This document shows, in pieces, positions 11,530 to 24,202 of a DNA stretch of 64,000 bases (positions within the stretch are counted from its first letter, which is position 1; each line of letters opens with the position of its first letter). A program made the position numbers and the translations under genes. The notes beneath the pieces are model-generated. The model made no database searches and had not been told where the DNA came from. It saw only the letters and a list, made by a program, of their open reading frames with translations. The DNA is from Gordionus sp. m RMFG-2023 (taxonomy: Eukaryota; Nematomorpha; Gordioida; Chordodea; Parachordodidae). The stretch lies in NCBI RefSeq assembly GCF_954871325.1, contig NC_088775.1, positions 44,431,561 to 44,495,560 on the forward strand. Direction: 5' to 3'.

Positions 11530-12207
11530 CTATTTTTTTATCATTTTAAACATTTAAGATTATTTCACAAATGATAATGGTGAGATAAATTCGTTACCAA
11601 AAAGATATGCTGTCTCAATGTTATTTTTAAATTTTTATATCCAAAAAATTATAATATATATAAATAAATGTTAAATTTTATTCAAAAAGAATATTAGTTT
11701 TTACCTTATTGGATTTTAAAAAATATTAATTCCTTTGTATTTTTCTTTCACCTTTAATTGTTTGCTTTTCAACAGCCCAAAAATTCTTCAACAAACTTAC
11801 AACTACAAATAATAAATTCCTAAAAAACATTCTAGGACAGGTATAATGATTTTATTTCGTTTTTTTCCTTTTTATATTCATTATATAAATTATTTATTAA
11901 ATAAATCATTAATCTAAAAATAACAATTTTTATATAAATCCCTTTTAAATAATAATATATTAAAAGAATGTTGCGCAAAAAAAACAAAAAAAAAATATTC
12001 ATCACAAAAAAAATGACATTGTAATTTATCATAAAAAATGACTCCCACTTTACATGAAAAACGATACACACACCAGTTATATCCTCACAAAATCTCATAA
12101 AAATAAATCAATATTGCTTGCATCTGTTAAGATATATCAATTGATTTCTTATTTAAATTATATCTTCAATAAGAGGCTGAGCAAGAGGGGCTACGGATTT
12201 TTAATAT
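11530..12207. other. Intergenic, nothing recognised
   Basis: AT-rich sequence. A minus-strand open frame (11832-12098) is dominated by F, I, Y and L encoded by AT tracts and shows no recognisable domain, so I treat it as chance. Confidence 0.4.
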
Positions 12208-12215
12208 ATTTTTAG

Positions 12216-15200
12216 AGCTCCGTGAAGTTGGCCGAACATTTGGAAGCACTAACGATGAATCATATGTCATTTTTTAGTGCTTCGTTAGTGCTTATTAGTG
12301 CTTCAATCCGTATAGTAGCCGAATTTAAGGGAAAAAAGTTATAGGCAAAAATAAAAATTTGTGCCAACTTCACGCTTAAAAGTTTATTGAAAGCACTAAC
12401 GATAAAACTTATATCATTCTTTAGTGCTTCGTTAGTAGAGGTTAGTGCTTCAATCACTTTTGTTGCCCAATTTAAGAATAAAAAGTTATTGACGAAAAAA
12501 ACAAAAATAAACAAATATTGGCGACGTGCCAAAACAAAAACTAGAGTAGTACTAAACATCCGGTTTTCGCCATTATTTAGTGCTTAATGAATGTATTTAA
12601 AATCCGTTATTAATTTAGTTAACCGCCATATGGAAAAAAAGTTATTAGCTAAATAAAAATTATGACGTCACGATTTAAGCGTGAAGTTGGCCGAACTTTT
12701 GGAAGCACTAACGATGAAACTTATATCATTCTTTAGTGCTTCGTTAGTAGAGGTTAGTGCTTCAATCACATTTGTTGCCGAATTTAAGAATAAAAGTTAT
12801 TGATGAAAAAAAACAAAAATAAATAAATATTGGCGACGTGCCAAAACAAAAACTAGAGTAGTACTAAACATCCGGTTTTGGCCATTATTTAGTGCTTAAT
12901 TAATGTATTTAAATTCCTTATTAATTTGGTTAACCGCTATATGGAAAAAAATTTATAAGCTAAATAAAAATTATGAAGTCACGATTTAAGCGTGAAGTTG
13001 GCCGAACTTTTGGAAGCACTAACGATGAAACTTATATCATTCTTTAGTGCTTCGTTAGTAGAGATTTGTGCTTCAATCACATTTGTTGCCGAATTTAAGA
13101 ATAAAAAGTTATTGGCCAAAAAAACAAAAATACACAAATATTGGCGACGTGCCAAAACAAAAACTAGAGTAATACTAAACATCCGGTTTTCGCCATTATT
13201 TAGTGCTTAATTAATGTGTTTAAATTCCGTTATTTTAGTTAACCGCCATATGGAAAAAAAGTTATAAGCTAAATAAAAATTATGACGTCACGATTTAAGC
13301 GTGTTGGCCGAGCTTTTGGAAGCACTAACGATGAAACTTATATCATTCTTTAGTGCTTCGTTAGTAGAGGTTAGTGTTTCAATCACCTTTGTAGCCGAAT
13401 TTAAGAATAAAAAGTTATTAATGAAAAAAACAAAAATAAACAAATATTGGCGACGTGCCAAAACAAAAACTAGAGTAGTACTAAACATCCGGCTTTTGCC
13501 ATTATTTAGTGCTTAAATGTATTTAAATTCAGTTATTAATTTGGATAACCGTTGTATGAAAAAATCGTAATGCGCTAAAGAAATATTTAGAGGTCAAATT
13601 TTGGCCAGAAAATTATGAAAGCACTAACGATAAAATTTATATCCATCTTTATAGCTTCCTTACTAGAGGTTAGTGCTTCAATTACTTTTGTAGCCAAATT
13701 TAAGAATAAAAAGTTATTTGCGAAAAAACAAATAATGGCGACGTGCCAAAACAAAAACTATAGTAGTACTAAACATCCGATTTTCGCCATTATTTAGTGC
13801 TTAATTAGCAAAAGTGAATTCCATAACTAATTTGGTTAACCGTCTTTATAAAAAATTGTAATACGATAAAGAAATGTTTAGAGGTCAAATTATGGCCAGA
13901 AAATTATGAAAGCACTAACGATGAAATTTATATCCATCTTTAATGCTTCCTTACTAGAGGTTAGTGCTTCAATTACCTTTGTAGCCGAATTTAGGAATAA
14001 AAAGTTATTTGCGAAAAAAACAAATAATGGCGACGTGCCAAAACAAAAACTATAGTAGTACTAAACATCCTATTTTCGCCATTATTTAGTGCTTAATTAG
14101 CAAAAGTGAATTCCATAATTAATTTGGTTAACCGTCTTTATAAAAAATTGTAATACGATAAAGAAATGTTTAGAGGTCAAATTATGGCCAGAAAATTATG
14201 AAAGCACTAACGATAAAATTTATATCCATCTTTATAGCTTCCTTACTAGAGGTTAGTGCTTCAATTACTTTTGTAGCCGAATTTAAGAATAAAAAGATAT
14301 TTGCGAAAAAAACAAATAATGGCGACGTGCCAAAACAAAAACTATAGTAGTACTAAACATCCGATTTTTGCCAATATTTAGTGCTTAATTAGCAAAAGTG
14401 AATTCCATAACTAATTTGGTTAACCGTCTTTATAAAAAATTGTAATACGATAAAGAAATGTTTAGAGGTCAAATTATGGCCAGAAAATTATGAAAGCACT
14501 AACGATGAAATTTATATCCATCTTTAATGCTTCCTTACTAGAGGTTAGTGCTTCAATTACCTTTGTAGCCGAATTTAGGAATAAAAAGTTATTTGCGAAA
14601 AAAACAAATAATGGCGACGTGCCAAAACAAAAACTATAGTAGTACTAAACATCCTATTTTCGCCATTATTTAGTGCTTAATTAGCAAAAGTGAATTCCAT
14701 AATTAATTTGGTTAACCGTCTTTATAAAAAATTGTAATACGATAAAGAAATGTTTAGAGGTCAAATTATGGCCAGAAAATTATGAAAGCACTAACGATAA
14801 AATTTATATCCATCTTTATAGCTTCCTTACTAGAGGTTAGTGCTTCAATTACTTTTGTAGCCGAATTTAAGAATAAAAAGATATTTGCGAAAAAAACAAA
14901 TAATGGCGACGTGCCAAAACAAAAACTATAGTAGTACTAAACATCCGATTTTTGCCAATATTTAGTGCTTAATTAGCAAAAGTGAATTCCATAACTAATT
15001 TGGTTAACCGTCTTTATAAAAAATTGTAATACGATAAAGAAATGTTTAGAGGTCAAATTATGGCCAGAAAATTATGAAAGCACTAACGATGAAATTTATA
15101 TCCATCTTTAATGCTTCCTTACTAGAGGTTAGTGCTTCAATTACCTTTGTAGCCGAATTTAGGAATAAAAAGTTATTTGCGAAAAAAACAAATAATGGCG

Positions 15201-15828
15201 ACGTGCCAAAACAAAAACTATAGTAGTGCTAAACATCCGATTTTCGCCATTATTTAGTGCTTAATTAGCAAAAGTGAATTCTATAACTAATTTGGTTAAC
15301 CGTCTTTATAAAAATTGTAATTCGATAAAGAAATGTTTAGAGGTCAAATTATGGCCAGAAAATTATGAAAGCACTAACGATGAAATTTATATCCTTCTTT
15401 AGGGCTTCCTTAGTAGAGGTTAGTGCTTTAACTACTTTTGTAGCCGAATTGAAATATAAAAAGTTATTTACGAAAAAAACAAAAATAAACAAATAATGGC
15501 GATGTGCCAAAACAAAAACCATAGTAGTACTAAACATCCGGTTTTCGCCATTATTTAATGCTCAATTAGTAAATTTGAATTCCGTAATTAAAACAGTCTT
15601 TATAAAAATTGTAATACGCTAAAGAAATGTTTAAAGGTCAAATTATGCCAGAAAATTATTAAAGCAATAACGATGAAATTTATATCCTTCTTTAGGGTTT
15701 CCTTAGTAGAGGTTAATTCTTTAATCACCTTTGTAGCCGAATTCAAGAATAAAAAGTTATTTGCGATAAAACAAAAATAAATAAATAATGGCGACGTGCC
15801 AAAACAAAAACTAAAATTCTATAATTGA
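12216..15828. repeat. Left arm: tandem array of ~290-310 bp units
   Basis: About thirteen units, recognisable by GCACTAACGATGAAA starting near 12247, 12393, 12704, 13016, 13321, 13620, 13912, 14203, 14496, 14789, 15079, 15371 and 15664. Each unit also holds GTGCCAAAACAAAAACTA and CATTATTTAGTGCTTAA. Units before about 13560 carry CCATATGG and are ~306 bp; later ones are ~292 bp. Short ORFs in each unit are near-identical shadows of the repeat. Confidence 0.9.
13600..15350. repeat. Dimeric higher-order repeat inside the left arm
   Basis: Two unit types alternate, distinguished by ATCCATCTTTATAGC versus ATCCATCTTTAATGC and by AGATATTTGCG versus AGTTATTTGCG. The resulting ~584-bp dimer (about 13909-14492) is repeated almost base for base at about 14493-15076, so the last expansions are recent. 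Confidence 0.85.
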
Positions 15829-15847
15829 GTCCCCAAAAACCATAATT

Positions 15848-16102
15848 GTGTCTAAAAATTTCTATTTAATTTTTTGTCGAATAAAAAGAAATTCTTTGGA
15901 TTCATTTGTGAAAAGTCGTATTTCATTACACAGAATTTTTAAAAACATAAATGTTGAAGGCGAAAAATGCCCGTTAGTAGAAGTCACTACTGGAGTGAAT
16001 ATGAAGTTTTTAAAATTTTTGTATTTGTTTGTCTTTTTAATTTCTGCCTGTGTTATTATATTGAAATTTATGTTTGAAGGGAATGATGAGACACACGTGT
16101 AG
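15848..16102 (+). CDS. Short ORF with a hydrophobic C-terminal segment, unknown
   Basis: An 84-codon ORF in the foldback centre. Its C-terminal part (MKFLKFLYLFVFLISACVII) looks like a signal peptide or single membrane segment followed by a short acidic tail. It could start at the second Met near 16000, giving a peptide of about 34 residues. No family recognised and no splice evidence. It may be chance, but it is the only protein-like ORF in the element and base composition is a little richer than the flanks. Confidence 0.25.
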   Translation: MSKNFYLIFCRIKRNSLDSFVKSRISLHRIFKNINVEGEKCPLVEVTTGVNMKFLKFLYLFVFLISACVIILKFMFEGNDETHV

Positions 16103-16563
16103 TCCCAATGAGTGATTTGCCGAAGGCCTTAGGTATGGTTGTCATACCATCAGGTCTTAAACCATCTACTTGAGATAAATTTGATGGTTCAAGATTGTTT
16201 GTAATGTGTGCAGCTGTTAGGCTTTTATTTATTATATGGTTTAAAGCTGAGTGTTGATTTATTAATCACATGTGGGAAATTCTGTGGTTAATTTTTTATA
16301 TTACTCAAAAAATTTTGATTACTTGTAAATTTTTATAGTATAGTTAAATAACTTTCCATAATTATTGTAAAAAACATTTTGATTTTGATATAATTTTTTA
16401 AAAAAATTTTTTAATAAAACTTTAATAAAGACGAACGTCAAATTTATGAATCGAATATAATTTTTTAATGTTTTGGTCTAAGTCGAGAAAGGTTTCAGAA
16501 AATTTGAAGGATTAATATGGCAGTAATTTATCGAATCAGGAACTCTCAGAATTCCTGCATAAG

Positions 16564-16965
16564 TATTGATCTGCATCTGGCCTAATTTTTCAAGCCCGGC
16601 CCGGTCCGAAATTTTTTTAAAAAAGTTTTGCCGACCCGTCCCGAACCATAAATTTTTTTAAAAAATTTACCGACCCGGCCCGGTCATGCCCGAATTTATT
16701 TAAATGTAGAAAATAATTTTTAAAATTACTAAAAATAAAAGACATATGTTATATGTTGTCTAGTTTCTATAAATAAAATCAAATATTTTTATTTTACATA
16801 AAAAATTTAATATATAATTGATAAATTTAGAAATATTTAAAAAAAATTCTAGGTCCAACCCTACCCGGCCATTTTTTTTAAAATATTAGGCCCGAACCCG
16901 ATTTATTTTAAAAAAATTAGGTCTGAGCACGGTTCGACGGGTACTTTATAATATTGTGATCTTAA
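16564..16965. mobile_element. GGCCC-rich hAT-like MITE
   Basis: The left end TATTGATCTGCATCTGGCC matches the TAG(T/A)GATCTGCA terminus of the intact MITE at 39568-39892. Motifs CCCGGCCCGG, CGACCCGGCC and GGCCCGAACCCG follow. The right terminus is decayed and no clean target duplication was found. Confidence 0.6.
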
Positions 16966-17489
16966 TATAACTAAAATTTATGATAGAAATAAATATATGC
17001 GTAATTTTTTCGAATAAAATAAAACTATGTAAAAAGAACAATTTGAATTAATAAAAAATTTCTGAGAATGTTTTTAACCATATCATTCAATGACACCTCA
17101 GAATAATAGATGCTGGAGAAAAAATGTAGTTGTAACAATAAAATAATAAAAATTATATAATTATTATACAAGAATGGGGTTCAATGGACCCATTTAGGCA
17201 GTAGTGGAAATAATATTTTGTGACTTGGTTATAGCTATTCATGTATTTTGGGAACCTTAATATATATAAGCTTCTGAAACATTATATTACTCAAATATGG
17301 CAGATGATCTACGGAAACAATTGATAGGTTAAGTGCAAAAAGACAATATGCATTTTTTAATTACTTGGTGTTTTTAATCAAACTAATTAGGGTTTAAATT
17401 TTACAAAATAAGTACTAAATAATGGTGAAAATAAAATGTTTGTCGCTGATAGATTTTTTGTTTATTTTGTTAATAACTTTTTTATTTTA

Positions 17490-18971
17490 AATTAGGCTAT
17501 TAAACTGATTGGAGCACTAACCTCTACTAAGGAAGCTCTAAAGAATTATATAAATTTCATTGTTAGTGCTTTCATAATTTTCTGGCCAAAATTTGACCTC
17601 CTAAACATTTCTTTAACGTATTACAATTTTTTATAAAGACGGTTAACCAAATTAATTATGGAATTCAAATTTACTAATTGAGCACTAAATAATGGCAAAA
17701 CCAGATGTTTATTACTACTATAGTTTTTGTTTTGGCATGTCGCAATTATTTGTTTATTTTTGTTTTTTCGCAAAAATCTTTTTATTCTTAAATTCGGCTA
17801 CAAAAGTAATTAAACCACTAACCTCTACTAAGGAAGCCCTAAAGAAGGATATAAATTTCATCGTTAGTGCTTTCATAATTTTCTGGCCAAAATTTGACCT
17901 CTAAATATTTCTTTAGCGTATTACGATTTTTTCATACCACGATTATCCAAATTAATAACGGAATTCAAATACATTAATTAAGCACTAAATAATGGCGAAA
18001 ACCGGATGTTTAGTACTACTCTAGTTTTTGTTTTGGCACGTCGCCAATATTTGTCTATTTTTGTTTTTTTTGTCAATAACTTTTTATTCTTAAATTCGGC
18101 AACAAAAGTGATTGAAGCTCTAACCTCTACTAATGAAGAACTAAAGAATGATATAAGTTTCATCGTTAGTGCTTCCAAAAGTTCGGCCAACTTCACGCTT
18201 AAATCGTCACGTCATCATTTTTATTTAGCTAATAACTTTTTTTCCATATGGCGGTTAACTAAATTAATAACGGAATTTAAATACATTAATTAAGCACTAA
18301 ATAATGGCGAAAACCGGATGTTTATTACTACTCTAGTTTTTGTTTTGGCACGTCGCCAATATTTGTTTATTTTTGTTTTTTTCGTCAATAACTTTTTATT
18401 TTTAAATTCGGCTACGGAACTGATTAAAGCACTAACCTCTACTAATGAAGAACTAAAGAATGATATAAGTTTCATCGTTAGTGCTTCCAAAAGTTCGGCC
18501 AACTTCACGTTTAAATCGTGACGTCTTAATTTTTATTTAGCTAATAACTTTTTTTCCATATGGCGGTTAACTAAATTAATAACGGAATTTAAATACATTA
18601 ATTAAGCACTAAATAATGGCGAAAACCGGATGTTTAGTACTACTCTAGTTTTTGTTTTGGCACGTCGCCAATATTTGTGTTTTTTTGTTTTTTTTGTCAA
18701 TAACTTTTTATTTTTAAATTCGGCAACAAAAGTGACTGAAGCACTAACCTCTACTAACGAAGCACTAAATGATATAAGTTTCATCGTTAGTGCTTTAAAT
18801 CAACTTTTAAGCGTGAAGTTGGCACAAATTTTTATTTTTACCTATAACTTTTTTTCCTTAAATTCGGCTACTATACGGATTGAAACACTAATAAGCACTA
18901 ACGAAGCACTAAAAAATGACATATGATTCATCGTTAGTGCTTCCAAATGTTCGGCCAACTTCACGGAGCTA
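17490..18971. repeat. Right arm: inverted tandem array
   Basis: Five units of the ~300-bp repeat in the opposite orientation, with CATCGTTAGTGCTT marking units near 17558, 17858, 18160, 18472, 18783 and 18930. The outermost 190 bp are an inverted near-copy of the outermost left arm. Confidence 0.9.
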
Positions 18972-18979
18972 ATTTTTAG

Positions 18980-19515
18980 TCCTTTTACAAAATTTGATTA
19001 GGGCTGATCTCCCGTCATTTTTTTATTTTTTTTTTCAAAAGTCTTGAATTTGAATCCCCCTTTTCTTTATATAGTTATAAAATTAAAATTTTTATTTATT
19101 TTTTTTCCTTTTCATTTTTTTATAGCCAGAAGGGCGCCTTTATAGCATAAAGATAAAGAAGAAAAGGCATTTATTTTTAAATATTTTTATTTTCATTATT
19201 TATATTTTATAATCAACTGAAATAAAAATATCTCATTTTCACAATTTTTATAGAATATAAAAGGTAAAAGGTTTTTTTTTTAATTTTAAAACCAAAATAA
19301 AGGCTAATAGAAACTATATTGGTTGGAGAAAAAAATACAATAACAATAGAAAGTAATGATAGATTTTTAAAAGTTTTACTTTATTTAACTGGTACTGACT
19401 AAACGGGAGTGGTGGTGCTCTCTACCCATTGAAATTCGTTAACATTTTAAATATCAAATTTTCTTCAAAATACAATCCCCAAATAAATTTTAATAAGTCG
19501 CTATATTTTATTTAT
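18980..19515. other. Intergenic, nothing recognised
   Basis: AT-rich, with long T-runs. No gene or element recognised. Confidence 0.45.
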
Positions 19516-19632
19516 TTAAGGTTCAGAACGAGGTTCGCCACCAGCATTGTGATAAACTGCTCCATTTTTAGCAAGTTTTGAGCTAACTTTAAAACCGAAA
19601 GTAGAAGATATTAATAATTTTATATTTATATA
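19516..19632 (-). CDS. Short coding-like stretch, unidentified
   Basis: On the minus strand an open stretch of about 39 codons ends at a TAA. Its C-terminal part reads TFGFKVSSKLAKNGAVY then HNAGGEPRSEP, with local GC above the flanks. There is no ATG in frame, so it would need splicing from upstream. No family was recognised. It could be an exon or a transposon remnant. Confidence 0.2.
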   Translation of the reverse strand, partial: YINIKLLISSTFGFKVSSKLAKNGAVYHNAGGEPRSEP

Positions 19633-19639
19633 TCATATT

Positions 19640-20169
19640 TTTTGATAAAATATAAAATATTATACCCCCCCCCCCCCCCCCTACTAAATTTTTAAGCAAT
19701 ACAACAACTGTTCAGCATGTAATTTTATTTAATGCAGCTATTTATTATTTTGCAAATTCTGGCAAATGAAGGCCATTCTTTCTATAATTTAACCCTGGAT
19801 ACCTTGCTATTATTTATTTCATCAAAATATCCAAGATATAAATATTCTTTATTCTTCTTGTTCTGTAAAATTATTAATTTGATCAATTATGGGGGGGGGG
19901 ATATCGGGTTTTTAGAAGTAATTTCGATTTTAATGCGTTTATTTTTAATTTAAAACTATAATTTTTGTCATACCTATTCTTATTTTTGTTTTTGGATTTG
20001 AGTCCAGATGCTATCTAGCAGATTTAATCAGAAAGATTTTCATTTAACTCTTGCTATTTTTTCTACGCTACAACACTATGACGTATTTTATTTAATATGA
20101 TTTTCGATAATACATTGTATAATAATTTTTTATTACTTATTTTTTCCATAAGTATTCAGTTAGTATTGC
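19640..20169. other. Intergenic with long C and G runs
   Basis: Contains a 17-base C run at 19665-19681 and a G run near 19891. No gene recognised; the + strand ORF at 19732-19953 is hydrophobic, AT-driven and unassigned. Confidence 0.4.
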
Positions 20170-20379
20170 TAAAAACCCAAGAAGATTTGAGCCGAAAAAA
20201 ACGACCTTAAAACCTAGCCAACCCATTAAGCCATAGATCAGACCCGATCCAATGGGCCTCATGCGCCAACTGATCCGATCTCCTATGAGTCGGTTCGCTG
20301 GTTCGGCTTGCTGGGTCGGCCCGATGAGACTTGCGAGGTGGGCTCGTGGGTCAATAAATAATATAGAAAATTAAACTAG

Positions 20380-22240
20380 TTTGTTTTAATCCGGGTTAAG
20401 AGTTTTTGCTATTAGAAAGATGTTCTAAAATTTTTGGTTCTAGTAATAAATTGGCTATGCTATTATATTTTATTCCATGAGGAAATAAAAATTTTTGTAA
20501 CTTTGTTTTAAGTCTAGTTAAAAGTTCTTGATACTAGAAAGAAGTTCTAAGACCATTGGGTCCCGTAATAAATTGACACTGCCATTATATTTTACTCAAT
20601 GATTAAGTTTTTAATATTAAAAATGTTCTAAAACCTCTGGATCTAATAATAAATTGGTACTGACATTAAAATTTTGTCCACGAAGAAAAAATATGAAAAA
20701 TTTTTAAAACTCTGCTATCCTAGTTAAAAGTTTTTGACACCAGGAATATGTTCTTAAACCTTTCGATCTAGTTAATAAATTGGCACTGTCATTGTATTTT
20801 ATTCCACTAAGAAACAAAGATTTTTTTTAATAACTTTGTCTTTGTTGTAATTGAGAAATTTAAGGTCTAAAAATAAAATAGAAGAAATAAAATTAAATCC
20901 TAATTTCTTTATTAAATTCTATATTAATTAATCAATTATAAATTAACATAAAAGGAAAAAGTTACACAAAATAAAAAGAAAAATAAGAAAAAGATTAAAA
21001 AGATTAAAAAGATTAAAAATTAAGAAAATTATATGCAAAAAATAGGTGAATAATTTCAATCGTTTTAAAGTATGAAAAATCTACAATTATCACGCGTTTT
21101 CATCTCATTTGCTTACTCTAAGACTTCAATAATAAAGTAATAATTTTAATAAAACATTTTTGCTTGCATATTATCATAATTTGAATAATAGATCTTTTTG
21201 TAACTGAATACTACAACAGTCTTAAGACTAATTATAAGTTTTTGACACTAAAAAGATGTTCTAAAACCTCTGGGTTTACTAATAGATTAACACTGCCACG
21301 AGGAAAAAAATACTTATGAAAAAAACCTCTGGGTCTAGTAATAAATCGGCACTGTTATTATATTTTATTCCACGAAGAAATAAAGAATATTTTTTTAAAA
21401 CTTTGTTTTAAGCCTATTTAAGTTTTGATATTAGAAATATGTTCTAAAATCTTTGGGTCTAATAATAAATTGACATTATCATTATATTTTATCCCATAAA
21501 AAAATATATAAAAATTTATTTAGAAATTTGTTTTAGACCTAGTTAAAAGTTTTTGATACTAAGAAGATATTCTAAAACCTCTGGGTTTATAATAAATTAA
21601 CTTTATTTTAAGAGTTGAAAGTTTTAGATACTAGAAACATATTCTAAAATATTTGGGTTCAAGTGTCATTTAACCCACTGGTAAATTGTAGAAAAATAAA
21701 TTATATATTTATTTTTTGAGCTTAGTTAAAAGTTCATGATATTGAGTTTTAAAACTATTGGAGTATTAAATTCACACTGCTATTCTATTTTATTTCACGA
21801 GTAAAATTAAAATATGCAAATTTTTAAAACTTTGTTAAGAGTCTAGTTAAAAGTTTTGATACTTGAAAGATTTTCTAGAACTTTTGGTTTCATCAAGAGA
21901 TTTCCATTGACATTATTTTTTATAATTCCTTGCATTAAATGTAAAAATGTTTTCTAAACCCTTTGGTTTCATAGAAAGATTTCCCTTGCCATTATTTTTA
22001 TAATTCCTTGTATTAAATGGAGAAATATTAAAAAAATATATGTTTATGTTCTGAGCCTAGTAGAAAGTTTGGGTTTAATAAGTTGCCACTGTTATTATAT
22101 TTTAATCCACGAGGTAAATAAAAATTCGTAAAAATTTTTAAACTTTGTTTTAAGTAAGAAAAAAGTTTTTGATATTAGAAAAAAGCTCTAAAACCCAAAT
22201 GTCTAGTATAAATTAATACATTTTTTATACTTTTTTTCAA
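20380..22240. repeat. Array of ~125-bp units (left arm)
   Basis: Degenerate copies of a unit with TTTAAGTCTAGTTAAAAG, GATACTAGAAAGA.GTTCTA, CTGGGTCTAGTAATAAATT and GGCACTGCCATTATATTTTA. The array is interrupted around 20850-21210 by AT-rich DNA. Units are much more diverged than in the 12-19 kb element. Confidence 0.8.
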
Positions 22241-23629
22241 ACTTGAGTATAGTTTGAAATTTTTGTTTATAGAAATGAGTGATATACCTTTTGAAAATTT
22301 TTTAGAGATTAGTAGTGGAAAAGAAAAGACTAGGGAAGTTGATCAGTGGATTCCATTTTAAAATTTGAGAACTAGAATATAAAAATTTATCCCAAAATAG
22401 ATCTTCAATTGTCCATCTATATGCTAAAAAATTTTGAAATACTTAACTATTATAAATTTTTTATATAAAATTCGGAAAATGTTTATAAGACGAATAATTT
22501 TTAGCAAATTTCGAACTATCTTAATTTGTGATTTTTACAAACATTTATGATGTGTTTTACTAAAATTCAATATTATCATGATTAGTAACGCGAGTGTTAA
22601 TGGAGCTTGCTAACCCGTAAGATACTTTCTGCCACTAATTAAATTATAATTATAATTTAAATTTATATTTTATCTTTGGTAATTGTGTGGATAACTTATT
22701 CGAAATTACTTAAGATATAATAAAAAATTACAAAGAACCTACAATATTTTGTCCAAAATGCTTATAAAATTTTATTGTAATTCAAAAATAAATTAAAATT
22801 TGCTTCATTATAAGGCTGGTCTGGTTTGTGAAACATCATTAGATTGTTTAACTAACTTTATATTCGGAAATCAAGTTTAAACGTTTGACAACATTATAGA
22901 TTGTATATAAATATAGATCAATCAATATTTATTTTAAATCATGTTTAATTTCTTTTTAAAATGCACCCACAACTGCCAAAAGCCTAATATTCGTGCTTGA
23001 GAATATTATGCAGTGCCGATCAATGCCAAAACATATGAAAGAAAAGTTACACGGATGATCAGGTATTGTTCATACCGACCTCAATATGCAGAAAACCCTT
23101 ATAACTCATGCTCTATAAAATATAAATTAATTTTCCACATATATAATTTACCTTCAAATTATCGAAGGAATTTTAAGTAATAACGTTTTTAGTCGACCAA
23201 ATCTATATATTGCATACAATCATAGACATTCCCAAATAAAACTCTCTGTTATCCTTTTAAATGCTCAGTAAACTCATATTCATGCCAAACAATATACTAT
23301 AATAATGCATTAATTGTAAATGATGGGGTTTTTAAATAACTCTTTTATTTTCACAATATTTTGATAGTTTGTAGTACAGCAAAAATTTATTTAGGGAGGT
23401 AGATATAGGCTTTTGGAGGTTTGCACCCAGTAAAAATCCTGTCATATAGACGTTGATCCAACCGAAAGCCAGGAAAATTTTTGTTAGTGCTCCTCGGTGC
23501 TATATTTGTCAAAATAATCCTACGTCCGAAAAAAAATAAATGTGTAAAATTTTCAAAATTTTATTTTATCATTTCCTAATCTATTGCAATATTGAATTAT
23601 TTTAAATCAGTAATAGTTGCCTTTGAATA
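22241..23629. other. Centre of the second foldback
   Basis: No gene firmly recognised. The stretch near 22578-22618 (CATGATTAGTAACGCG through GCTTGCTAACC) matches sequence in both terminal repeats of the 43-50 kb element, so part of the centre is an old copy of that element. Confidence 0.4.
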
Positions 23630-24130
23630 CTATTTATATTATTATATAAATAAATTTTTCTTTGTGAAATAAAATATAATGGCAGTGCCAATTTATTACT
23701 AAACCCAAAGATTCTAGAACATCTTTTTAGTATCAAAAACTTTTCACTAGACTTAAAACTAATTATTAAATTTTTTTTATCCTCGTGGAGTAAAATATAA
23801 GAGCAGTGCCAATTTGTTACTATACCTAAAGGTTTTGAACATTTATTTAGTATTTTAATTAGGCTTAAAATATAGTTTCAAAATATTTTCATATTTTTTT
23901 ACACGTGGAGTGAAATATAATGGCTGTGACAATTGATTACTAAACCCAAGGTTTAGAACTTCATGCTAGTATCAATAACCTTTAACTAAACTTAAAACAA
24001 ATTTTTAAAAAATTTCCTTACTTGGAATAAAGTATTATGGCAGTGACAATATATTACTATAATCAAAGATTTTAGAATATCCTTCTAGTATCAAAAACTC
24101 TAAACCCGGATTAAACTAGTTCAAATTTCT
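23630..24130. repeat. Inverted array of ~125-bp units (right arm)
   Basis: Four units in reverse orientation, marked by ATGGCAGTGCCAATTTATTA near 23680 and similar phrases near 23800, 23920 and 24030. Confidence 0.8.
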
Positions 24131-24202
24131 ATATATTTTGTTGACTAAGCGAACCGACCTATAGAGTCCACCCAGCAAGACGACCCATTGTTGTCCCGAT
24201 AG

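Larger units (their letters stand above)
15829..17489. other. Central non-repetitive spacer of the 12-19 kb foldback
   Basis: Sequence between the two inverted arrays. It contains one short ORF (15848-16102) and a GGCCC-rich MITE (16564-16965). Nothing else was recognised. Confidence 0.6.
12208..18979. mobile_element. Giant foldback element with tandem-repeat arms (6.8 kb)
   Basis: The left end AGCTCCGTGAAGTTGGCC (12216) is repeated inverted at 18971. The sequence ATTTTTAG flanks it at 12208-12215 and 18972-18979, a probable 8-bp target duplication. The left arm (12216-15828) and right arm (17490-18971) are inverted arrays of the same ~300-bp unit, and their outermost units match each other closely. 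The 1.66-kb centre is not repetitive. No transposase is visible, so it is non-autonomous; the 8-bp duplication points to a hAT enzyme, though this is inference. Confidence 0.8.

Noticed and set aside
12260-13797. Many similar 60-100 codon ORFs on both strands (and again at 15349-18926) as a possible gene family
   Set aside because: They recur once per ~300-bp tandem unit on both strands with matching shifts. They are translations of the repeat, with no independent coding signal.
13600-15830. Regularly spaced ~292-bp repeats as a CRISPR-like array
   Set aside because: Units are continuous tandem copies with no short repeat plus unique spacer design, and the context is eukaryotic.
22950-23280. 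Possible Helitron helicase C-terminal fragment (LYIAYN-like phrase on the + strand)
   Set aside because: Stops surround it, neighbouring sequence does not follow the helicase order, and the match is too short in AT-rich DNA.
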